Source of the DNA: DAIMZI01 sp036734025
GTDB lineage: Bacteria; Pseudomonadota; Alphaproteobacteria; Rhizobiales; Rhodomicrobiaceae
Direction: 5' to 3'
Assembly (NCBI GenBank): GCA_036734025.1
Contig: DAIMZI010000006.1
Coordinates: 56,218 to 120,217, forward strand
DNA length: 64,000 nt
This document shows positions 25,880 to 33,239 of the stretch, one piece after another. The position numbers and the translations under genes are program-made. Under the pieces are notes generated by a model. The model worked only from the letters and a program-made list of their open reading frames with translations, searched no databases and was not told the DNA's origin. Numbering within the stretch: the stretch's first letter is position 1; each line of letters opens with the position of its first letter.

Positions 25880-26399
25880 GATCCTGGCTCAATGCGAGAA
25901 TCGGGTTTCGGCAAATAGACTGTAAGCATAAACCATGCGACGTTCGATATTGCGAGATTGATGCCCCGCTCACAACGGCGAAAGCGCGCGGAATTCATCA
26001 AGATGATACAGCCTGAAATTATATCATTGTCCTTGATGCAAAAGCTCAACAGTATAAGTAAATAAAAATCCTCGCTGCCGTCGCGTTCGGTCTGATCATC
26101 TGGGCTGCGATGCCTGGCGCGGCCGCCGCGTCGTTGTTCGGCTCTTCGGTCTGCGCTCAGCCAAACCAACCGATGGGGCCGGCGCGAGCAGTCCTTCATC
26201 TTTTCCAGCGACAGGTGCGCTGGTCTTGCCGACGGCGTCGCATAGCCGCCTGCCCTGCCTCACAACCGCGCACATTATTGTCTCCTGGCCTTCATTGCGC
26301 CGCTGATCCGCTTCCCTTGCAACCCCATATCCATGGCAGACCTTTGCAGCGGCTGACCTATTGCCGCTGAGCAGGAGCGAGAATCATCCCGTGGCCGGT
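25880..26399. other. Intergenic region with AT-rich stretch and start-less signal-peptide-like frame
   Basis: About 520 bases between divergent comF and the methyltransferase gene. The part at 25930-26070 is markedly AT-rich, unlike the surroundings. From about 26063 a plus frame after a TAA stop reads ATA AAA, then ILAAVAFGLIIWAAMPGAAA, which looks like a secretion signal but has no usual start codon. The frame continues to 26370 with Arg/Cys-rich sequence that looks non-coding. It may be a decayed gene or chance. Confidence 0.35.
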
Positions 26400-27332
26400 A
26401 TGACGAGTTCAGCGCCAAACCTGTTCGACCGCGCGTTGCTGCGCCGGCGACGCGAGCGAGCGGCCGACCGGCTGCACGAGCATGATTTCCTGCACAAACG
26501 CGCAGCAGATGAAATCGGTCTTCGCCTCGATGCGATCAAGCGAGACTTTGCCATGGCGGTGGATCTGGGCGCACAGCATGGTGTGTTGGGCCGTGTGCTG
26601 CGCGCGCACCCATCCATCGGCACGCTGATAAGCGCGGAGGCTTCGCCCGCACTTTTGGCAAAATGCCCGGCGCCGCATGTTGCCTGCGATGAAGAGACGC
26701 TGCCTTTCGCGCCGGCTTCGCTTGATCTCATTGTGTCGGCGCTGTCGCTCCACATGCTTAACGACATTCCCGGCTGCCTTGCGCAGATCCGCCGCGCACT
26801 GAAGCCCGACGGGCTGTTTATGGCCGCCGCCATGGGCGGGCAGACCTTGCATGAGTTGCGCGCCTGCCTGATGATGGCCGAAAGCGAGATGGAGAACGGC
26901 GCCAGTCCGCGTGTGTCGCCGATGGCCGATGTGCGCGATTATGGCGCGCTCTTGCAACGCGCCGGCTTTGCCCTGTCGGTTGCTGATGCCGACATTCTCA
27001 AGGTCAGCTATGGTTCGAGCCTCGCTCTCATGGCCGAGTTGCGCGGCATGGGCGCAGCCAATGTCCTTTGCGAGCGATCGCGCAAGCCGCTTTGCCGTGA
27101 CGTTTGGCGGCGCGCCGACGAGATTTATGCAGAGCGCTTCCCGGCAGGCGATGGCAGGATCGAAGCAAGCTTCGAGATCATCTATCTGAGCGGATGGGCG
27201 CCCCATGAAAGTCAGCAAAAACCGTTGCGGCCGGGTACAGCGCGCGCCCGTCTGGCAGATGCACTTGGCGTGGCCGAGCATAGTGCTGGGGAAAAGGCCG
27301 ATCCGTCGCCACCATCTAGAAAGCCGGAGTGA
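26400..27332 (+). CDS. Class I SAM methyltransferase, NDUFAF5-like
   Basis: A 310-residue protein of the family that includes mitochondrial NDUFAF5 (complex I assembly, arginine hydroxylation) and bacterial BioC-like enzymes. Hallmarks: NLFDRALLRRRRERA and HDFLHKRAADEIG at the N-terminus, motif I AVDLGAQHGVLGRV (degenerate G-x-G), and LDLIVSALSLHMLNDIPG. A GTG at 26391 is an alternative start with a slightly better-spaced ribosome-binding site (AGGAG). The 3' end overlaps the convergent DapA-like gene by 17 bases. Confidence 0.85.
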   Translation: MTSSAPNLFDRALLRRRRERAADRLHEHDFLHKRAADEIGLRLDAIKRDFAMAVDLGAQHGVLGRVLRAHPSIGTLISAEASPALLAKCPAPHVACDEETLPFAPASLDLIVSALSLHMLNDIPGCLAQIRRALKPDGLFMAAAMGGQTLHELRACLMMAESEMENGASPRVSPMADVRDYGALLQRAGFALSVADADILKVSYGSSLALMAELRGMGAANVLCERSRKPLCRDVWRRADEIYAERFPAGDGRIEASFEIIYLSGWAPHESQQKPLRPGTARARLADALGVAEHSAGEKADPSPPSRKPE

Positions 27333-28254
27333 AACCCTGTTCTTCCAGCGCCGCGATCAGCGCGCTGCGCCTGGCTTGATCCAGAGGCACCAGGGGCGGC
27401 CGCACATGCACAAGAGAATCGACCCCGCGATAATGCGCCAATACGGCCTTGAGCGCCGGGATCGTCGCTGCCTTGCGGATCACCTCGCGCACGGCTGATA
27501 TCTCATCCTGAAGCTGCACGGCATCGCTCCCATCTGGCGCATCGAACAAGGCGCGGATGGCTGGCGCATTGATGTTGGCCAGCGCCGTGATCGTCCCGGC
27601 CCCGCCTGCATTGCGGTTGGCCAGTAGCAGATCATCGCTGCCGGAAAACACGGCAAAGCCCGGCAGAGCCTCGATCACCCGCGTCGAATAGACCATGTCG
27701 CCCGAAGAGTCCTTGAGGCCGACGACGATATCGGGAAAATCCGCTGCCAGACGCGCAACCAGTTGCGCCGAATAGCCGACGGTGGCGACCGGCGGTATGT
27801 GATAGAGGTACAAATTGAAGCTGGCGCTGCCCATGCGCGCGATCAGATCCGCGACATGGCGAAAAATGCCCTCGTCACAGACGTTCTTGTAATAGAACGG
27901 CGGCAGCAGAAGGACCCCATGGCAGCCATGATCGACCGCATGCCGGGTCAGGCTCAGCGTGTCGCTGAGGGCGCAAAGCCCGGTCCCGGGGATCAGCCGC
28001 TCCGAATCGATACCGCTGTCGATGAGCGCCTCCAGCAGTTGCTTGCGCTCGACGACGCCCAGCGAGGTCGCTTCACTGGTCGTGCCGAACGGCACAAGCG
28101 CGTGGCAGCCAGCATCGAGAACCCAATGGGCATGCTCGACGAAGCGTTCGGTATCTATGCTGCCATCGGCGTTGAACGGTGTAAGCACCGGTGCGAGAAC
28201 GCCCTCGATGGCTGTTGACCCGGTTCGCATCCCAGTGGTTTGCGTTCTGGTCAT
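27316..28254 (-). CDS. DapA-like class I aldolase (dihydrodipicolinate synthase/N-acetylneuraminate lyase superfamily)
   Basis: A 312-residue TIM-barrel lyase. The catalytic Tyr lies in LYLYHIPPVATVGY and the Schiff-base Lys in VVGLKDSSGDM. PFGTTSEATSLGVVER is the substrate carboxylate loop. True DapA has GTTGEA-S/T; here GTTSEA suggests a different substrate, so I do not call it dapA. Its ATG overlaps the GST stop (ATGA), so these two genes are translationally coupled. An AEC transporter precedes them. Confidence 0.88.
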   Translation of the reverse strand: MTRTQTTGMRTGSTAIEGVLAPVLTPFNADGSIDTERFVEHAHWVLDAGCHALVPFGTTSEATSLGVVERKQLLEALIDSGIDSERLIPGTGLCALSDTLSLTRHAVDHGCHGVLLLPPFYYKNVCDEGIFRHVADLIARMGSASFNLYLYHIPPVATVGYSAQLVARLAADFPDIVVGLKDSSGDMVYSTRVIEALPGFAVFSGSDDLLLANRNAGGAGTITALANINAPAIRALFDAPDGSDAVQLQDEISAVREVIRKAATIPALKAVLAHYRGVDSLVHVRPPLVPLDQARRSALIAALEEQGFTPAF

Positions 28255-28913
28255 GGCGCTCGGTCCTCGTGTTGGGTCAGGGGTGCGGGGATCGGCACGT
28301 GCGCGCCTGCATCGGGCACCCGGTAGCCACGCTCTACCGCCGGGCGCGCGGCCACTGCCATGTACCAGCGCAGAACGTTCGGGAATTCACTCATCTCGAT
28401 GGTCTGGATTTCAAAGCGCGCGATCCACGGCCAGATTGCCATGTCGGCAATGGAATAGTCGCCCGCGACGAACTCATGCTGTGCAAGCCGCGCATCGAGC
28501 ACCCCGTAAAGCCGCCTGCCTTCGCGCAGATAACGCTGTTCGGCATAGTCGCTGATACCCTTGTTGAAGGCGACGAAGTGATGAAGCTGGCCGAGGAATG
28601 GACCGACGCCGCCCATCTGCCACATCAGCCATTCCGTGACCCGCCATCTGGTCTCGAATTGCTGCGGCCAGAACTGGCCGGTCTTTTCCGCCAGATACAT
28701 CAGGATGGCGCCCGATTCCATGAGCGCCAGCCCGGTATCGTGATCGCGTATCGCGGGGATCTTGTTGTTGGGGCTGATGGCGAGGAATTCCGGCGCGAAC
28801 TGTTCGTCCGCCATGATGTCGATGGCGTGCGCCGTGTAGGCCAGTCCCATTTCTTCCAATGCGATGGAGACCTTGCGTCCGTTCGGCGTAGCCCATGTGT
28901 AAAGATCGATCAT
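28251..28913 (-). CDS. Glutathione S-transferase family protein (YfcG-like)
   Basis: A 220-residue GST. The thioredoxin-like N-domain reads MIDLYTWATPNGRKVSIALEE. The conserved Asn in TPNGRK is the catalytic-type residue of Nu-class disulfide-bond reductases such as YfcG. The cis-Pro motif is NNKIPAI and the glutathione gamma-Glu site is LMESGAILMYLAEKTG. The helical C-domain ends about residue 205. ATG 28913 was chosen since upstream residues lie outside the fold. Coupled to the DapA-like gene downstream. Confidence 0.92.
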   Translation of the reverse strand: MIDLYTWATPNGRKVSIALEEMGLAYTAHAIDIMADEQFAPEFLAISPNNKIPAIRDHDTGLALMESGAILMYLAEKTGQFWPQQFETRWRVTEWLMWQMGGVGPFLGQLHHFVAFNKGISDYAEQRYLREGRRLYGVLDARLAQHEFVAGDYSIADMAIWPWIARFEIQTIEMSEFPNVLRWYMAVAARPAVERGYRVPDAGAHVPIPAPLTQHEDRAP

Positions 28914-28967
28914 CAAGCCTCCGTCGTGTGTTGCCGGCCCTGCACCCAATCGCGGCCACGCGCCGTC

Positions 28968-29894
28968 TCATGGCATGAAACCGGCGAACTTGAGCGCGAA
29001 TATCCAGCCGGTGACGCTCAGCGCGCTTGCCAACGTGGTGAAGAAGACGAGCGCGGAGGTGAGCGAGACATGAACACGGTATTGCGCGGCGAATATCACC
29101 AGCAATATCCCCGTAGGCGTTGCCGTGCCAACCACAAAGAAGGCGATCATGTCCGGCGAAAAACCCAGCAGCCAGGCGAGCAGCCAGGAAAGCGCCGGCG
29201 CGACCAGCAATTTTAGCACGCTCGCCAGCCCCAGCGGCCCGCGCTGCATGCCGGAGGCCACCGTGGTCAGTTGCGCGCCCAGCAGAAACAGCGCCATGGG
29301 CGTGAAGGCCTGCCCCATCAACTCCAGAGGCAGAGCGACCGCGGCGGGCAGGTTGATCTCAAGCCCCTTGATGAGCAGCCCGAAGGCGACCGCCGGCAGG
29401 ACCGGCGTGCCGAACAGGGTGCGCACGAAACTTTGCGGCTGAGGCCCGCCGCGCGCCATCAGCCAGACCCCTGCCGTGGATATGATGATGATGTGAATGC
29501 TGGTGGTGATCGTCTGCAACAGCAGGAAATCGGGCGCGAAGGTGAGCGCGATCATCGGCAGGCCATAATTGCCCGAATTGGGAAAGGCAACGGCAAGGCC
29601 AAGCAACGCAGCAAGGCTGCGGTCGAGCCGGAGCAGGATGGCAAGCCCCCAGCCCAGCAGGAAATGCGCGGCGAACTGAAGCAGGGTGAACCAGGCGGTC
29701 GGCCAGGCCGCGCCGAGCGGCAGTTCGGCCGAAGTCAGGAAGTGGATGAGCGCGGCGGGCAGGATCACATAGACCTGCAGGCCCATGAGCGTATCCAGAT
29801 CAAAGCTGAGCCTGAGCTGCGCCAGCCAACCAAGCGCCACGAGAACGAGGATCGGCAGCGTGATCCCGGTCAGCACGTCGATGAATAGCTGCAA
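28968..29894 (-). CDS. AEC family transporter (auxin efflux carrier fold)
   Basis: A 308-residue inner-membrane permease with about ten transmembrane helices in two inverted repeats. Landmarks: VAFPNSGNYGLPMIALTFAP (first repeat) and FFVVGTATPTGILLVIFAAQ (second repeat crossover). Bacterial relatives move dicarboxylates such as malate or malonate. It starts with TTG preceded by GAGGGTCAAGGC. A GST and a DapA-like enzyme follow on the same strand, suggesting uptake or export of a small organic acid handled by that pair (inference). Confidence 0.88.
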   Translation of the reverse strand: MQLFIDVLTGITLPILVLVALGWLAQLRLSFDLDTLMGLQVYVILPAALIHFLTSAELPLGAAWPTAWFTLLQFAAHFLLGWGLAILLRLDRSLAALLGLAVAFPNSGNYGLPMIALTFAPDFLLLQTITTSIHIIIISTAGVWLMARGGPQPQSFVRTLFGTPVLPAVAFGLLIKGLEINLPAAVALPLELMGQAFTPMALFLLGAQLTTVASGMQRGPLGLASVLKLLVAPALSWLLAWLLGFSPDMIAFFVVGTATPTGILLVIFAAQYRVHVSLTSALVFFTTLASALSVTGWIFALKFAGFMP

Positions 29895-30147
29895 GCCTTG
29901 ACCCTCTCGCCGTGATCGTCTCGCCCTGATGCTCTTGTCCTGATCCTTGCGCGCGAACGCGCACAGGCGCGCTCAAAAGAGATTTTCGTGACACTTAGAA
30001 GCGATGTCGGAAGGCGCGTCGTGGAGACATGAACAGACTTGCTGGATGCGCGTGCACCTGTGCCAGCGTGGTACCAGACAGCGCGCAATCAGCAAAGTCA
30101 CAGTGGGCCCGATGCGTGCTTCTGAGGCTGCGCGATCGTGGTTCGGC

Positions 30148-30630
30148 CTAGTTCGCGCTTTTGGTATCGAGGGTGCGCAGGCTTTCGTCGAGCAGCGCGG
30201 CAGCCTTCTTTTTCGTCATCAGATCGGGAATGATAAGTTCTGCGGCGCGAATGGATGCGTCTACCGCGCGGTTTCTCACCTCGGCAATGGCCTGGGTCTC
30301 GGCGCGCGCTATCTTCTCGTCAGCCTGCTGCATGCGCCGTTTGAGCATGTCTTCAAAGGCCGCGCGGGTTTCCTCGGCATAGGCGCGGGCCTCGCGCTCG
30401 GCCATTGCGACGATTTCGGCGCCTTCCTTTTCGGCGTCACGCTGCTTGCGCTGATAATCGGCGAGGATCGACTGCGCTTCTTCACGAAGCCGCCTGGCCT
30501 CTTCCAGCTCCTGCTTGATGTCGGCCGCGCGCTTGTCCAGCGCGGCAATGATGCGCCGCGGCACCGCGAAATAAAAGACCAACCCGACGAACAGGAAGAA
30601 CGAGACCGCAACCCAGAATGTCGTATCCAT
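30148..30630 (-). CDS. atpF: F0F1 ATP synthase subunit b
   Basis: A peripheral-stalk subunit of 160 residues: one N-terminal transmembrane helix (FWVAVSFFLFVGLVFYFAVP) and a long charged coiled coil to the end. It is the last gene of the F0 operon, 11 bases after b'. Alphaproteobacteria have two different b subunits; this is the copy with the wider N-terminal helix start MDTTFWVAVS. No F1 genes lie in this window, the usual split arrangement in the group. Confidence 0.93.
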   Translation of the reverse strand: MDTTFWVAVSFFLFVGLVFYFAVPRRIIAALDKRAADIKQELEEARRLREEAQSILADYQRKQRDAEKEGAEIVAMAEREARAYAEETRAAFEDMLKRRMQQADEKIARAETQAIAEVRNRAVDASIRAAELIIPDLMTKKKAAALLDESLRTLDTKSAN

Positions 30631-30641
30631 GTCGATCTGCC

Positions 30642-31127
30642 TTATCTGGCCAGAGCCTGATCGACGGCCCTGGCAATGCGCTGGCCTTCGACCTTTTCAT
30701 CAAGCAGGGAGCTCACCAGCACGCCGGTCGTTTCGGTGGCAATATCACCGATATGGCTGAGTGCCTCGGCCTTGGCGGCGTTCACCTGAGCTTCGGCCTC
30801 GGCTACGCGCTCGGCGATCTTGGCTTCCACCGCCGCGCGCTCGTAATCGAGGTCGGCGTTCAGCCGATTGCGCGTTTCCTGGGCGATCTGATTTGCCTTG
30901 GCGCGGGCCTCGGCGAGCGCCTGTTCATATGTGGCTATGGCGAGTTCGGTCTCCTGGCGCAACTGATCAGCCAGCGCCAGATCATTGGCGATGCGGTCAC
31001 GACGCTCCTCGATCACGGTCGCAATTCGCGGCAGGGCGACGCGCGCCATGAGGAAATACATGGCGCCGAAGGTGATTGCGAGCCAGATCAGTTGCGGGGC
31101 GAAATCGCCGAATTCAAGTTGCGGCAT
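30642..31127 (-). CDS. atpG: F0F1 ATP synthase subunit b'
   Basis: The second peripheral-stalk subunit (161 residues). The N-terminus MPQLEFGDFAPQLIWLAITF with the following segment FGAMYFLMARVALPRI is the b' signature, followed by coiled coil rich in Ala/Glu/Arg. It lies between atpE and atpF. A roughly 95-base gap containing a hairpin separates it from atpE. The symbol atpG for b' follows alphaproteobacterial use; atpF' and atpX are also used. Confidence 0.92.
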   Translation of the reverse strand: MPQLEFGDFAPQLIWLAITFGAMYFLMARVALPRIATVIEERRDRIANDLALADQLRQETELAIATYEQALAEARAKANQIAQETRNRLNADLDYERAAVEAKIAERVAEAEAQVNAAKAEALSHIGDIATETTGVLVSSLLDEKVEGQRIARAVDQALAR

Positions 31128-31166
31128 AAATCCTCACGCCTGAAAGACCTGATTTCCCGTACAAAC

Positions 31167-31193
31167 AGGTTCGGACCCAAAGGCCCGGAACCT
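31167..31193 (-). terminator. Hairpin in the atpE-atpG gap (possible attenuator)
   Basis: AGGTTCGG (31167-31174) pairs with CCGGAACCT (31185-31193) with one bulged base and a 10-base loop, 31 bases after the atpE stop. No long T-run follows on the minus strand. Such hairpins after atpE can protect upstream mRNA or cause partial termination, favouring high subunit c output. Confidence 0.4.
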
Positions 31194-31223
31194 TCATTTG
31201 CATCCGTTCTGCACAACGGCAGA

Positions 31224-31451
31224 TCAGAAGACGAACAGGATGATCAGCGCCACGAGAAGACCGAAAAGACCGGTCGCTTCCGCCAGGGCAAAGCCGAGAA
31301 GCAGGTTCGGGAACTGGCCCGGTGCGGCGGAAGGATTGCGTAGCGCCCCGGCCAGATAGTTGCCGAAGATGTTGCCGATGCCAAGGCCGGCGCCGACGAG
31401 AGCGATACAGGCGATACCTGCACCGATGAGTTTTGCTGCTGCGGGATCCAT
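31224..31451 (-). CDS. atpE: F0F1 ATP synthase subunit c
   Basis: The rotor-ring subunit, 75 residues, with two transmembrane helices joined by the polar loop ALRNPSAAPGQ. The ion-binding carboxylate is Glu in GFALAEATGLFGLLVAL, and the surroundings fit proton rather than sodium coupling. Helix 1 carries the GxGxGxG packing (VGAGLGIGN). ATG 31451 (MDPAAAKLIGAG) is preceded by AAGGAGACTGATC, an excellent ribosome-binding site. An in-frame upstream start at 31475 is less likely. Confidence 0.96.
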   Translation of the reverse strand: MDPAAAKLIGAGIACIALVGAGLGIGNIFGNYLAGALRNPSAAPGQFPNLLLGFALAEATGLFGLLVALIILFVF

Positions 31452-31531
31452 GATCAGTCTCCTTGAAATCTGCAAATAAGGTGTTTCACGATAGGCCGTT
31501 TAGCCCGATTGATTCATGCGCCTCATGGTGC

Positions 31532-32557
31532 TCAGTGGTGAGGATGAAGCGCATCGTTCAGATAAATGCAAGTCAGCACGGCAAAGACGAATGCCTGCAG
31601 GAACGCCACCAGAATTTCCAGTCCCGTGAATGCCACCATGAACAGCAGAGGCGCCCACCCGCCAAGCACGCCGAGCGAGACCACGAACGCAGCGAACACT
31701 TTCAGCATCGTGTGGCCGGCCATCATGTTGGCGAACAGGCGAACCGAAAGGCTGAACGGGCGCACCAGAAACGACAGGATCTCGATCGGTACGAGCAGTG
31801 GCAAAAGCCAGACCGGCACGCCGGAGGGCACGAACAATCCGAGGAATTTTGAGCCGTTCTTGACGACGCCGACCACGATCACGGTGATGAATACCAGAAG
31901 CGCGAGCGCCACCGTGACGATGATATGGCTGGTGACGGTGAAGGCATAAGGAAACATGCCGAGCATATTGAGCACTAGGATGTAGAAGAACAGCGTGAAG
32001 ATAAAAGGGAAATATTTCATCCCTTCGCTTCCCGCATTGGCCCGCACCATGTTGGCGACGAACTCGTAGGATACTTCGGCGAGTGACTGCATCCGGTCAG
32101 GCACCAGCGCGCGGCCGCGCATGCTGGCGATCAAGAAAAAGCTGACCAGACTAACCCCGATCACCATCATCAGCGATGAATTGGTGAAGGATGCGTCGAG
32201 ACCGAAGAAATCGAGCGGGACCAGCCGCTTGATCTCGAACTGGTACATCGGGTCGAACAGCGAGGAAACGCTGTCGGTGGCATTATTGTCGGAGGCTTCT
32301 GCTGGCGCATCTTGCGGCGCCGCGCTTTCGGTCGCAGCGGGCGGCTGATCGGGATCCGGCACGCTGATTTCGCCAGGCAGCCCGGTGTTCTCGCCCGACG
32401 ATTCCAGGGCCGGCGAGCCCGGCTGCACGTCGCTTCCGGCCGGCGGCTGGGTTACATCACCGCTTGCAGAAGGCCCGTCCGGCGCAAGGCCATTGGGCGC
32501 GTCCTGCGGCGTCGTTGACTGGGCGAAGGTTGCGCTGCTTTGGCGGTTATCTTCCAC
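31532..32557 (-). CDS. atpB: F0F1 ATP synthase subunit a with long N-terminal extension
   Basis: The stator proton channel. The core starts at DPMYQFEIKRLVPLDF (about residue 102) and includes five to six transmembrane helices. The essential Arg is in VRPFSLSVRLFANMMAGHTM. Alphaproteobacterial subunit a is normally about 250 residues; here the frame continues 100 codons upstream as Pro/Ala/Ser/acid-rich sequence with coding-like codon use. There is no ATG until the core. GTG 32557 has a good ribosome-binding site (TGAGGA, 5-6 bases away), giving 341 residues. TTG 32590 is a weaker alternative. The extension has no hydrophobic segment. Confidence 0.93.
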   Translation of the reverse strand: MEDNRQSSATFAQSTTPQDAPNGLAPDGPSASGDVTQPPAGSDVQPGSPALESSGENTGLPGEISVPDPDQPPAATESAAPQDAPAEASDNNATDSVSSLFDPMYQFEIKRLVPLDFFGLDASFTNSSLMMVIGVSLVSFFLIASMRGRALVPDRMQSLAEVSYEFVANMVRANAGSEGMKYFPFIFTLFFYILVLNMLGMFPYAFTVTSHIIVTVALALLVFITVIVVGVVKNGSKFLGLFVPSGVPVWLLPLLVPIEILSFLVRPFSLSVRLFANMMAGHTMLKVFAAFVVSLGVLGGWAPLLFMVAFTGLEILVAFLQAFVFAVLTCIYLNDALHPHH

Positions 32558-32698
32558 TATGTCCTCATCAACCGAACTGGCTGCCCGCAAACTGCAAGCT
32601 TTTGCTTTCGCTGCGCCGCCCCGCCAACGGATATGCCCCGCACCGGTATCTCACCGTGTTGAGGCAAGACGCTGGTACCAGGGGCACAAAATCCCACA

Positions 32699-33061
32699 TC
32701 AATCATCTTTTTCTGCGTCGGACGGGATCTGCATGCGCTGCGCTGAGCGCACCGAATTGTACACACCAGCAGCAGCCCCCATCAGCAGGAACACGATCAG
32801 GAAAGCCGGGCCGGTGCCCATCAGTTGATCCAGATACCAGCCTATTACCCCACCGACGACGACGCCGGCCACCATCTCGACCCCGATCTTGAAAGCCTGG
32901 CCAAACGCGCTGCTGCGGGTCTGACGCTGCTCCAGATTGCGAGCCTTGCGTTCCTTGGCCGCGCGGATGCGCGCACCCAGATCGCCCAAGCGCTTGTCGA
33001 ACGATCCGGGCTGGCCGCGTTCTCTGTCGCCGCCGTCATCCCCTGCCCCTGTCTCGTTCAT
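32699..33061 (-). CDS. atpI: ATP synthase protein I
   Basis: A 120-residue AtpI/AtpZ-type protein assisting c-ring assembly or Mg supply. A charged N-terminal half with a coiled-coil-like KERKARNLEQRQ segment precedes two transmembrane helices (about 60-80 and 85-105, GVVVGGVIGWYLDQLMG). It is first in the F0 operon, with a strong promoter about 60-85 bases upstream. The gap to atpB contains no other gene. Confidence 0.9.
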   Translation of the reverse strand: MNETGAGDDGGDRERGQPGSFDKRLGDLGARIRAAKERKARNLEQRQTRSSAFGQAFKIGVEMVAGVVVGGVIGWYLDQLMGTGPAFLIVFLLMGAAAGVYNSVRSAQRMQIPSDAEKDD

Positions 33062-33117
33062 TATTCACTTGTCCGGGTGCTGCGACGCGACGCCGCCTTC
33101 CGAGTTAAGTCGCGCGC

Positions 33118-33146
33118 AACTTAGCCACCGGTCGCAACAGTGTCAA
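33118..33146 (-). promoter_or_regulatory. Sigma70-type promoter of the atpI-B-E-G-F operon
   Basis: On the minus strand TTGACA (33146-33141) and TAAGTT (33123-33118) are separated by exactly 17 bases: a perfect -35 and a good -10. Transcription would start near 33111, leaving a leader of about 50 bases before atpI. Confidence 0.6.
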
Positions 33147-33239
33147 GCTCTCTGGGTGACCGTATAACTATTTGTTATTGCTCAAAAAACTACGGTTTGA
33201 AGGCGATTGGACCATGCGACATTGTGCTCGCGCCTGCCC

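Noticed and set aside
25801..26199. 132-codon minus frame upstream of comF
   Set aside because: Overlaps the comF N-terminus, crosses the AT-rich stretch, no ribosome-binding site, no family likeness.
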